From Bradyrhizobium sp. CB3481 (lineage in GTDB: Bacteria > Pseudomonadota > Alphaproteobacteria > Rhizobiales > Xanthobacteraceae): a DNA stretch of 64,000 bases. This document shows, piece by piece, positions 33,581-41,108 of the stretch; the first letter of the stretch is position 1, and each line of letters starts with the position of its first letter. The stretch covers positions 2,190,501 to 2,254,500 of the forward strand of contig NZ_CP121647.1 in assembly GCF_029714305.1 (NCBI RefSeq). The letters are read 5' to 3'. The translations under genes and the position numbers were made by a program. Below the pieces are notes generated by a model. It was given only the letters and a program-made list of their open reading frames with translations, made no database searches and had not been told where the DNA came from.

Positions 33581-34162
33581 TCAAACAGAGCGCCCGACAC
33601 TGAAGTTTTCGCGACGACGATATGCCAGGCCAACCATTCCCAGGAAACCGAACAACATCATGATCCAAGTGCTCGGCTCTGGAACGGTCGGCACTCGATC
33701 TGGAGATATGGTGAGGGCGTAAGCGATACCGTCGGCGGGCCCACGATACTCCGTGAAGGTGCCATCAGCATTGGCACCACCTTGACTCGCCAAAGGGCTG
33801 AAGAAGAATCCCTCGAAAAGGTTCGTGCCTGCCAATATTGACGTGAATCCCAAAACCGATGCAGGTACGAACGAATTGGTCGAGATGTCGTAGCCAAAGT
33901 AAACGTAATCGAATCCAGGAGTTAGGGTGTTTACAAACGTGAGATTGTAGGATTCACCAGCCAGGCTAATTGTGAATGCAGTCAAGTCGGAATAGCCTAG
34001 CGTCCCGGTTGCGGTGGAAAGATAGCTGAATGAGCCAGACGCGACGACACTGTTGCCTTGATCGGTGAAAACGAAATTGTTGGTCACTGTTGATGCGTGC
34101 GCGCCCGATATACTTAACCCGACGCTCAGTAGCGCTGTGGCGGCCAGTTTTGAAATCGACAT
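33581..34162 (-). CDS. PEP-CTERM sorting-domain protein 4
   Basis: 193 residues. The ATG at 34162 follows an AAGGGGC ribosome site and opens a signal peptide (MSISKLAATALLSVGLSISGAHA). The mature protein is rich in Thr, Ser, Phe, Tyr and Gly with beta-strand character (NNFVFTDQGN, YDISTNSFVPASVLGF). The sorting signal is VPEPSTWIMM, then LFGFLGMVGLAY and RRR; Ile replaces the Ala usual after Trp. It is visibly less G+C-rich than the RND gene beside it. Predicted exosortase substrate of unknown function. Confidence 0.88.
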   Translation of the reverse strand: MSISKLAATALLSVGLSISGAHASTVTNNFVFTDQGNSVVASGSFSYLSTATGTLGYSDLTAFTISLAGESYNLTFVNTLTPGFDYVYFGYDISTNSFVPASVLGFTSILAGTNLFEGFFFSPLASQGGANADGTFTEYRGPADGIAYALTISPDRVPTVPEPSTWIMMLFGFLGMVGLAYRRRENFSVGRSV

Positions 34163-34193
34163 AAAATGCCCCTTGCCCATATTCAAACTAAAA

Positions 34194-34222
34194 GTTGACG
34201 TGATTCGCCAAGAAGCGTCAAC
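34194..34222. promoter_or_regulatory. Inverted repeat upstream of PEP-CTERM gene 4
   Basis: GTTGACG (34194-34200) and its complement CGTCAAC (34216-34222) are separated by 15 bases, starting 31 bases before the start codon. The spacing and symmetry suit a dimeric regulator site overlapping the promoter, but it may be chance. Confidence 0.3.
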
Positions 34223-34374
34223 GCAAACAGGCGGGGCGAATCCGATATACTTGGTGGTGGAGAATCGCCTCGCGAGATTTCCTCGGCCGCTCGAGCTCGA
34301 GAAAACTCGGTCTCGCCATAGATTTAATTGCGGTGACTAATAATTGTGGAGCAACAGACTTTTGTCTCAAGCGG

Positions 34375-35517
34375 CTAAGACATCGCCCGGACAATTAGCC
34401 GGTTTGTTCGGCTTGGCTGAAGGCGTAGTTGGCGGCTTTGCTCAAGCATTGTTCTTGCGAGGATCGAGAAGCCGCTATCCATATACATTAGGGCTTGGCA
34501 GCGCTGCATAAGATCGAGCTCCACAAACATGTCGAGCGTAACCTGCTCTGGCACGGTCCCTATGCGAGTGCCGTTCTGCCCGACCGGCTTGGCTTCGAAT
34601 TGGTGAAGCGGACCGTCGCCCTTCTCGGGGAGAACCTTCGGTCGGACAACAAGATTCGGTAAGAATTCGCGAAGAGTGTCAATGATCTGCATCGAATCGC
34701 AAAACAAGAACGGTACGGCATTTACGGCGTTGAGCCTTTCCGCGAAAGCGTGGAAGTCCGCAGCAACCTTGCGGCAAAATCTCCGTTCCGCCCCGGCTTG
34801 GCTCGACATACCCACAAATGAGGCAGGCATGTTGTCCGAAAACCGGCCGAAAAGACCAGGTCGGTGCACATCGTTGCGAGCGTTCAGGGATAACTGGCGA
34901 CTTAGGGCGAAGGGGCTAAGCCAATACGCGGCGCGTGCCCCGACATTCTCTCCATTGCCGTGACGGAGGTGAATGCCGACGGCGAATGCGGAACCGATTT
35001 GTTCGTTCCAAAATCCCTGTGCTTCGGCACGAATTGGCTCTGCCAGATGGAGCTCTGCCAGAAGCAATCTCACCATTTCGCGGGGCGGCGGCGGCTCAAC
35101 CCATTGATTTAGCACAACAGTAGGTTCGATCGGCTTCCTTTCGGAAGTTACAAGTTCGTTTACCGCGGCTACCTCTTCCGCGCTGTGCTTCAAATGGTCG
35201 GAACTTGTGAGGTCTGCTTGCGTCCACTTTGCCGGCCAGATCGGCGTCCGGTATTGCAGGCCTCCAACGGAATCATCTGCGATAATCCGAACGCCTCCCA
35301 TTGCTTGTCGAGGCTCAAAATAATGGAAAAAGCAGTTGCGCCTCATGGTGGGGTCCGCATTGAACCGGGATCCCCGCCAGTCCACCACCAGAGTTCTTGC
35401 GGTGCGCCGAGCAAGCCACCATGCACCAATCAGGCACGAGAGATGATCGCCAATTCCGCCGAAGCAATGCCTTGCGATTATCACGTCCCGATCGATCTGC
35501 GCGATATTACCAGTCAA
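34375..35517 (-). CDS. NodZ-like alpha-1,6-fucosyltransferase family (GT23) protein
   Basis: 380 residues from a TTG at 35517; a GTG at about codon 11 is an alternative. NodZ adds fucose from GDP-fucose to the reducing-end GlcNAc of Nod factors. The N-terminal FGGIGDHLSCLIGAWWLARRTARTLVVDWRGSRFN region and FEPRQAMGGVRIIAD match NodZ. GIHLRHGNGE (181-190) fits the conserved donor-binding segment with its Arg, here Arg185. A later LFCDS and YMDSGFSILART suit the GT23 C-terminal part. No nodABC genes are nearby, so the acceptor is more likely an EPS or other surface glycan. Downstream of a methyltransferase on the same strand. Confidence 0.8.
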   Translation of the reverse strand: MTGNIAQIDRDVIIARHCFGGIGDHLSCLIGAWWLARRTARTLVVDWRGSRFNADPTMRRNCFFHYFEPRQAMGGVRIIADDSVGGLQYRTPIWPAKWTQADLTSSDHLKHSAEEVAAVNELVTSERKPIEPTVVLNQWVEPPPPREMVRLLLAELHLAEPIRAEAQGFWNEQIGSAFAVGIHLRHGNGENVGARAAYWLSPFALSRQLSLNARNDVHRPGLFGRFSDNMPASFVGMSSQAGAERRFCRKVAADFHAFAERLNAVNAVPFLFCDSMQIIDTLREFLPNLVVRPKVLPEKGDGPLHQFEAKPVGQNGTRIGTVPEQVTLDMFVELDLMQRCQALMYMDSGFSILARTMLEQSRQLRLQPSRTNRLIVRAMS

Positions 35518-35570
35518 TTACGACTGCTCCTTGCGCGGACGTCTGATTCGGCCGCCATCAGGTGCGAACC

Positions 35571-36263
35571 CTAGATGCTCCGAAGCAGGGCAAGTGCTCG
35601 AAGCACCCCCGCCAGTTCAGGTTCTGGCGTCAGCACGATCCAGCCCGATTTCATCCCGGTTTCCTGCTTCGCGGGTGTCGCCGGGTAAAAAGCGCAATAG
35701 GGCGGCAGGTTTGAGTTCTCAATGTATTCCAGCGTCAGGGCCTTGTCCGGCCCGTAGTCGTCGTAGTTGTAATCGGTATCATCGCGGACATTGAAGTCGT
35801 CTATCACAATTATCGAGTTGGTATGGTTAGCAAAGATTACCTGTAATTCTTCGCGCAATGGAAGACTGTTTTCCCAGTGTGCATCAAGGTAAAACAGAAT
35901 TCGATCACGGCGATCTGCATGGCTAAGCCTCTTGGACAGAAAGGAAACTGATGAATCCAAGTGCGCTTCAACGTTACTGAACCTCGAAAGTCTTGCCTTT
36001 GCGAAGTAGAAGAAACGTTGATCCGTCTCTACCGTCTCCAGGGGAAGTCCGAACTGGGCAAACCATTCTGTCGTCGTTCCACGGAAGGTACCCGTTTCAA
36101 TGATTCGATTAATCCCGGCCGCGTAAATGATCTGTCGCACGGCTTCGAGGCGGGAAGTCTGTCCGTTCATCGCAAAGCCCCACGGATAGAATTTGCGATG
36201 GTCCCGCAAGGCGTAATCAGTCAGCCCTTTCAAAGCGCGAATCGTTTGGCGAATATAATTCAT
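35571..36263 (-). CDS. Putative class I SAM-dependent methyltransferase
   Basis: 230 residues from ATG 36263; an ATG at 36278 is also possible. Motif I is IIETGTFRGTTTEWFA, a variant of the VExGxxxG SAM loop found in macrocin O-methyltransferase-like and cephalosporin-hydroxylase-like proteins. VETDQRFFYFAKARLSRFSNVEAHLDSS provides the acidic ribose-binding residue and the next strand. DRILFYLDAHWENSLPLREELQVI and IIVIDDFNV look like the metal/substrate region. It may methylate or otherwise modify a sugar. It lies 53 bases before the NodZ-like gene on the same strand, so co-expression is likely. Confidence 0.7.
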   Translation of the reverse strand: MNYIRQTIRALKGLTDYALRDHRKFYPWGFAMNGQTSRLEAVRQIIYAAGINRIIETGTFRGTTTEWFAQFGLPLETVETDQRFFYFAKARLSRFSNVEAHLDSSVSFLSKRLSHADRRDRILFYLDAHWENSLPLREELQVIFANHTNSIIVIDDFNVRDDTDYNYDDYGPDKALTLEYIENSNLPPYCAFYPATPAKQETGMKSGWIVLTPEPELAGVLRALALLRSI

Positions 36264-36803
36264 AGGACCAACGCTCATACCTTATTTGTCTTGCGCCCAA
36301 TAAGTGGGTTATGGTCGCTCCGACGGGCCAGTATTTGCCCGCCGGTCAAAGGGCAAGCGTTTTTCGTCGACGGCCTGCCTGATGGGTCGTTCGAATGCTG
36401 TTTTTAACCGTGATTTCAGCAAGCTTCAGCCGACAAATTTCATATCGATTTTCAACATCGCAATGGATTTGCGCCCGCTCAGTATCTTTATTTTTGCCTT
36501 TAGTTAATCGATTTGAATTTATTTAATTATTGGTCTTGGGAGGAGCGTCTGCCGTCCGAATCCGAGCGATTCTTGGGCTGCGGGCGTTCATTTAATATCG
36601 TCTTTGCGGCTGAAAATGCCTGATTCTTTGCCCCCGGCGACAAATGGCTGCGCCGGCCGTGTCACGCATATCTCTTGCTGGGTCTCTTGCCGGGTTTTTA
36701 AGCCCAAAATTTAAGTGCGGATTCATGTTAATCTTCTGTTGACACTCGGCCGGAGGAACGGTATTTATTAAATAAGTTTTAATTTGCAATGAGAGGGGTT
36801 GTT
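36264..36803. other. A/T-rich intergenic region between the methyltransferase and PEP-CTERM gene 3
   Basis: 540 bases between divergent genes. No gene is supported. It is A/T-rich for this genome, with several TTTAATT-like stretches, and contains the PEP-CTERM 3 promoter near its right end. Confidence 0.55.
36739..36767 (+). promoter_or_regulatory. Candidate promoter of PEP-CTERM gene 3
   Basis: A perfect TTGACA (36739-36744) and, 17 bases on, TATTTA (36762-36767), within TATTTATTAAAT. The start codon is 36 bases further at 36804, preceded by GAGAGGGG. Confidence 0.55.
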
Positions 36804-37472
36804 ATGAAGCCATCCAGCATTTTCGGGATCGTCGTATCCGCGGCTATTTTGTGTTCGAGCGCCGCAAGCGCTGCCATCATTCAAAATGGTGGGTTTGAGA
36901 CGGGTACGTTTGCCAACTGGACGGTAAACACGGGTGGTGATCCGTCATTCCCTCAGGTGGTGATTCAGTACGGCCAGTCGAGCGGATACCCGACGGGCGC
37001 CTTTGGCGAGCCGATTCCGGCTCCGGTTGGCGGTGGTCTGTACGGTGCTTACTTTGTTTCGGACGTGTATAACCAATCGATTTCGCAGTCTTTCTCTTTG
37101 ACTGCCGGCGAGAAGTATACGATCAGCTATGATATCTATTCGCCGCAGAACGGTCAGTTGAATCCGTTTGATGCTCTTCTTCAGTCCGCCACGGACGGCA
37201 ATCTCTCCCCAATTTTCACGGCCAAAACCTTGGGCAATGGCTGGGTGAGCTATTCGGCGGACTTCTTTGCAAACGCCGGGCCTTATTCGTTTACTCTCGG
37301 CTTCCATCCGCTCGGTGTTCCGGCAGCGGACTTCGTGATCGACAACGTCAATCTCACAGTTGCCGTTCCGGAGCCCGCGACGTGGGCGATGATGATCTTG
37401 GGCTTCATGGGGATCGGTTTCTTGGCCTATCGTCGCCGCTCCTCGACCGCTTCGAGCTTCCGTTTGGCTTGA
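36804..37472 (+). CDS. PEP-CTERM sorting-domain protein 3
   Basis: 222 residues; ATG 36804 follows a GAGAGGGG ribosome site. Signal peptide MKPSSIFGIVVSAAILCSSAASA, then IIQNGGFETGTFANWTVN, the start of the galactose-binding/DUF642-like beta sandwich common in PEP-CTERM proteins. The body (SVTAGEKYTISYDIYSPQ-like, FDALLQSATDG, YSFTLGFHPLG) fits a carbohydrate-binding fold. The C-terminus has VPEPATWAMM, ILGFMGIGFLAY and RRR. This suggests a surface protein that binds glycans and is processed by an exosortase. It has its own promoter and terminator. Confidence 0.92.
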   Translation: MKPSSIFGIVVSAAILCSSAASAAIIQNGGFETGTFANWTVNTGGDPSFPQVVIQYGQSSGYPTGAFGEPIPAPVGGGLYGAYFVSDVYNQSISQSFSLTAGEKYTISYDIYSPQNGQLNPFDALLQSATDGNLSPIFTAKTLGNGWVSYSADFFANAGPYSFTLGFHPLGVPAADFVIDNVNLTVAVPEPATWAMMILGFMGIGFLAYRRRSSTASSFRLA

Positions 37473-37498
37473 TCTAAGTCCGACTTGGATTTTGTGGA

Positions 37499-37527
37499 TA
37501 GGCCGCCGAAAGGCGGCCTATTTTTTT
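37499..37527 (+). terminator. Intrinsic terminator after PEP-CTERM gene 3
   Basis: TAGGCCGCC / GGCGGCCTA stem (37499-37507 and 37512-37520), GAAA tetraloop, then seven T. It begins 27 bases after the stop codon and shares its core with the hairpins at 2058-2079 and 26336-26357. Confidence 0.9.
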
Positions 37528-37977
37528 GCCCGGACCAGGTTTCAATCGATACGGAACGCGCCATCAAAGCCATCAAACGCGAGGCAAATCGTTGCTCCTG
37601 CAGTGACGTTCAATCGGCGCCAGCGGCGACCTCAAGGCGCCACACACGCCGCGGAAGCCTTGGCGAGGCCGCTGGGAGCGCGCAAATTTTCCCGAAAGAA
37701 TTTGCCGGCGGCTGTTCAAACGCGTTCCACCACCCCCTGCAGAGCAGCAGTGGGCGGCCGCTCTGAGGATTGCTAGTCAGGGGTATCGAGTCTGGCGCTC
37801 CGCCCAGACCAGCGATCGAGCTCGTCGCGAGCTGCTCCAGCGCTTGCCTCGCGGACTAAACGGCGATGAGCGGGCGTTCCAACGGTCGAACTGGGTATAT
37901 GTCGCCAGCGATCCTGAGGTGGAGGCACTGTAGCCAAAGCAATGACCGCTTACGGGAACGGCCATCATTCTCCGCAG
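37528..37977. other. Intergenic region left of the membrane glycosyltransferase-like gene
   Basis: 450 bases without a supported gene. A plus-strand frame of about 108 codons (37607-37933) has protein-like composition at its end but no ATG, GTG or TTG start and no ribosome site. It may be a gene remnant or chance. Confidence 0.4.
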
Positions 37978-39726
37978 TCAATCTTGTGCGAGGTGCGTTC
38001 TTAGCCTGGCGGCGTCATAGCGGGCGAGCCGTCGACCATCGATGATAGTCCATTCCGCTGGTGGGGGAAGACTTTCTACAAAATGCGCGATAACGCTTTC
38101 ATTGGGCTTGGGCCCATCTACCGGCTTTGCGCCTGCGGAGCCTGTCACCAGATCCGTCAAGAATACGGACCTTGTGCCGGGGAGAGCAACAAGCTTGTCG
38201 AGAAGGAGCCGCTTGAGCGTGGCTTGATTTTGGGCATAGAAGTCGATCCGAAACACCTTCGCTGGACCAATGAATTCCATGTAACTGGCAGCCATGAATC
38301 CGTTCTCTACGATCAGATCGTCGCGTTGTGCGGCTCGGGCGATGGGCTCCTGACGCGCCAGCCAGTAGTCGGAATGCTTGTCCAACCGTGGAATGACGCC
38401 GAGCAGTCCATTGAAGCTGATAAGAGCGATGGCGCAAACGGCTACGCCCTTGGCGGCGAAGCGCCAGTCTTTGCCGGATATGACGATGCCAAACAGCAGG
38501 ACGGCGGCATACCAGGGGGCAATCCAGAACTCGTTATTGATCGGCTCCCACCAGTCGAAGAATACAGCGGCGGGCACAAGATAGCATAATACGCTGGCAA
38601 CGGCGTGCCTGTCCCTGCGCCTGTCCTCGCGCAGCAAGCTGCGCGACGCATAGGCGGCAGCCAGCACGACTGCGAAAATGGCAAGGAGTGCCAGGCAGAA
38701 CAGCATGGGTCCGACTTCAGAAAGCCAGCTCGGCAGATGCGCGGCAAACCACTCCTCTTCGACGAGAATCTTGTTCGGAAACTGGGCGTGCATCTGGCCG
38801 ACGACAGCCGGAAATGCGAATGCGAACTCGACCGCAAAGACCGATCGGCTAATCCCTACGAAGGCCAGCAGAGGTGACTTGATCGTCCAATGTCCCCATT
38901 GTGTCTGCCCGGGCGTGCTGAGATAGGACATCAGCCATTCCCGAACTCCCTGTTCGTCTGCAGGCCTCACCAGGACCAGAAGGAACAAGACGTAGTAGAT
39001 GGCGAGGAGTGCAAACATCACGCTTGCGGTCAGGAGACCTTGCTTGAAGGCGGACCAGATACCCCGCCCCCGCAACGTTCGGAATAATAGCGGCAGGATC
39101 GAAAAGCATATCAATCCGGAGGCGCTGTGAAAGGTGACCGCTGCAAAATATACAAACCCCAGACCGATCAGAAACCGTGCGGTTGGCGCCTTCTCTCGCG
39201 TCATCACGAGCGCCAGCGCTACTGCAATGATAAAAAGCTGCGGAACATACTTGTCGGGCTGCAGGCTGTACCACCAAGGTCCAAAAGCGCCTGAAAAGAA
39301 AAGCGTCATGGCGGCGGACAGTGCAACTCGCCTGGTGACGATCGCCAGTGTGACGTAGAGCAGGGGTAGGAGGAGCGTTCCGAACACCCGAGCGACCAGC
39401 TTGCCGGCCAATGTAGGTTCAGACGCGGCCGGGAGGAGCCGGTCAATTGCCGTGCACAGGATTTGCCATCCGCTTCCCGCGCCGTCGAATTCTCTGAAGT
39501 TCAGCGCGCGGATATTTAGCGAGTAGAACAGGGCATCCTCGGCGTCGAAATAACTGTGCGCGTTCAATGCCAACCGACTGAGGATGGCCCAAGCCACAAT
39601 TGCTCCAAAGACAATCCAGAAATTCTTCAGGCGGGCGACCGTTGCCAATGCGGCAAGCCCCGGTCGAGCCTGGCCTTCCGAATGGTTCGCTGATGCTTTA
39701 CGTACGATTGTCATGCCAATTGTCAT
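37978..39726 (-). CDS. Polytopic membrane protein, probable GT-C-type glycosyltransferase
   Basis: 582 residues from the ATG at 39726; the frame also opens further upstream. About 11-12 hydrophobic helices, with an acidic HSYFDAEDALFYSLNIRALNFREFDGAG segment in the first external loop, where GT-C enzymes carry their catalytic Asp/Glu, and a soluble C-terminal domain with VFRIDFYAQNQATLKRLLLDKL. GT-C enzymes of this shape use polyprenyl-phosphate sugars. Its place directly after the DprE1-like and UbiA-like genes, which make such donors, supports a role as the transferase that uses the product. No family name is assigned with certainty. Confidence 0.72.
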   Translation of the reverse strand: MTIGMTIVRKASANHSEGQARPGLAALATVARLKNFWIVFGAIVAWAILSRLALNAHSYFDAEDALFYSLNIRALNFREFDGAGSGWQILCTAIDRLLPAASEPTLAGKLVARVFGTLLLPLLYVTLAIVTRRVALSAAMTLFFSGAFGPWWYSLQPDKYVPQLFIIAVALALVMTREKAPTARFLIGLGFVYFAAVTFHSASGLICFSILPLLFRTLRGRGIWSAFKQGLLTASVMFALLAIYYVLFLLVLVRPADEQGVREWLMSYLSTPGQTQWGHWTIKSPLLAFVGISRSVFAVEFAFAFPAVVGQMHAQFPNKILVEEEWFAAHLPSWLSEVGPMLFCLALLAIFAVVLAAAYASRSLLREDRRRDRHAVASVLCYLVPAAVFFDWWEPINNEFWIAPWYAAVLLFGIVISGKDWRFAAKGVAVCAIALISFNGLLGVIPRLDKHSDYWLARQEPIARAAQRDDLIVENGFMAASYMEFIGPAKVFRIDFYAQNQATLKRLLLDKLVALPGTRSVFLTDLVTGSAGAKPVDGPKPNESVIAHFVESLPPPAEWTIIDGRRLARYDAARLRTHLAQD

Positions 39727-39763
39727 CTGATTTGGGGGGAATGCGAAAGCCGTCAGGGGACCG

Positions 39764-41071
39764 CTAGTCCAGGCCGATTCTTTGTGCCTGGCGCGACGAA
39801 AATGTCGCAAGCGCGCCGTATCGCGATCTCACTTCCTGGAACTGCATCCAGCGCGGGTAGCTGCGCTTGAACGTCGCTTCCTTCATGCGGGCATCCTTTG
39901 CCAGATAGATCCGCCCGCCATAGTCCAGAACGACGGCGTCCAGTTCGTTGAGCAGTTCGAACAGTCCGTCTTCCAGCTTGAAGTCAACCGAGAGCGTATA
40001 GCCCTCGATCGGGAATGACAGAAGGTTCTGGTTCGCTCTTCCGAGGAGCTTGAGTACGGCAAGAAACGACCCCCGGCGCGACTCCACGATTTGCTTTAGC
40101 AGCGCAGTCAGGCCTTCCAGCCCGGCATGCTTGGGTACGACGAACTGGTACTGCAGGAATCCGCGTTTGCCATAGAGTCGGTTCCAGCCGTGAATGCCGT
40201 CGAGCGGATAAAAGAACGACTCGCAGTCCACGCGTTGGGAAGACCGCGCTTGGCGGATGCGATGGTAGTACAGCCAGTTGAAGGCCTTGATTGAAAACCT
40301 GTTCAAGGTCTGCGTCGGAACATCGAACGGCACCGATATCCGGCGCTTGTCGGGCAGGGATAGTCCGCCGAACTCGGAGTGCTCGCCCAACATCAGCAAC
40401 GCACGGCCCATCGCAGGACCAGTGACCATACAGTCGATCCAGGCGACCGAGTAGGCGCTGGCTTCGTGCGCGTCGAACAGATGCAACGCTTCCTGCAGAT
40501 TACGGGCCTTGAACGTTATCTGCTCGACAACCGTGCTCGATATCGGCTTGAGGCGAAGCGTCGCCTCGAGAATGATGCCGGTGAGGCCCATGCCGCCGAC
40601 GGTCGCGTGAAACAGATCGACATGCTGATGTCGGGAGCATGTGAGGATTTCGTTTCCAGCCAGCATCAGATCGAAGGACTCGACGAACTCGCTGAAGCAC
40701 CCTTCGAGATGATGGTTCTTGCCGTGCACGTCGCTCGCGATGGCCCCGGCGATGGTCACGAACTTGGTGCCGGGCGTGACCGGCAGGAACCAGCCCTTTG
40801 GCACGCTGTGTGTGAGAAGATCAGATAGCGTCACGCCTGCGCCGCAGCGGATGAGGCCGGCTTCGAAATCGAACGCTGAAACGCCGTTCAGGCCGCAGCA
40901 GTCGATGATTTGGTCCGACAGTGCACTGTCACCGTAGCTGCGCCCCATGCCGCGCGGGATGACCGGACGCGCGCGCGATTTCACGGCAGCAGCGATACCG
41001 GGGGGGTCGACCGGCGAGCGGATCTCGGCTTCGACGACCGGATATCTTCCCCAACCGTGAACAATGGGCAT
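39764..41071 (-). CDS. dprE1: DprE1-like FAD-dependent decaprenylphosphoryl-ribose 2'-oxidase
   Basis: 435 residues. In mycobacteria DprE1 oxidises decaprenylphosphoryl-ribose at C2', and DprE2 then reduces the keto intermediate to the arabinose form. The FAD-binding (VAO-type) signature GMGRSYGDSALS (41-52) and VHGKNHHLEG (115-124) are characteristic, the latter close to the HGKNHH motif of DprE1. ATVGGMGLTGII completes the PCMH domain, and VSVDFK-like and YGGRIYLAKD segments fit the C-terminal cap domain. It lies 37 bases downstream of the UbiA-like gene on the same strand and 37 bases before the membrane transferase gene. DprE2 is not adjacent. Confidence 0.85.
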   Translation of the reverse strand: MPIVHGWGRYPVVEAEIRSPVDPPGIAAAVKSRARPVIPRGMGRSYGDSALSDQIIDCCGLNGVSAFDFEAGLIRCGAGVTLSDLLTHSVPKGWFLPVTPGTKFVTIAGAIASDVHGKNHHLEGCFSEFVESFDLMLAGNEILTCSRHQHVDLFHATVGGMGLTGIILEATLRLKPISSTVVEQITFKARNLQEALHLFDAHEASAYSVAWIDCMVTGPAMGRALLMLGEHSEFGGLSLPDKRRISVPFDVPTQTLNRFSIKAFNWLYYHRIRQARSSQRVDCESFFYPLDGIHGWNRLYGKRGFLQYQFVVPKHAGLEGLTALLKQIVESRRGSFLAVLKLLGRANQNLLSFPIEGYTLSVDFKLEDGLFELLNELDAVVLDYGGRIYLAKDARMKEATFKRSYPRWMQFQEVRSRYGALATFSSRQAQRIGLD

Positions 41072-41108
41072 GCAGGCTCGCAGTTAGTGTGCTGTCATGT
41101 GGATGCCG

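Noticed and set aside
33404..33841. Plus-strand frame of about 145 codons ending inside PEP-CTERM gene 4
   Set aside because: Overlaps the reverse-strand PEP-CTERM protein, and no start with a ribosome site or any known motif was found. A gene remnant cannot be excluded.
37607..37933. 108-codon open frame with plausible composition at its end
   Set aside because: It has no standard start codon and no ribosome site; kept only as a note in the intergenic entry.
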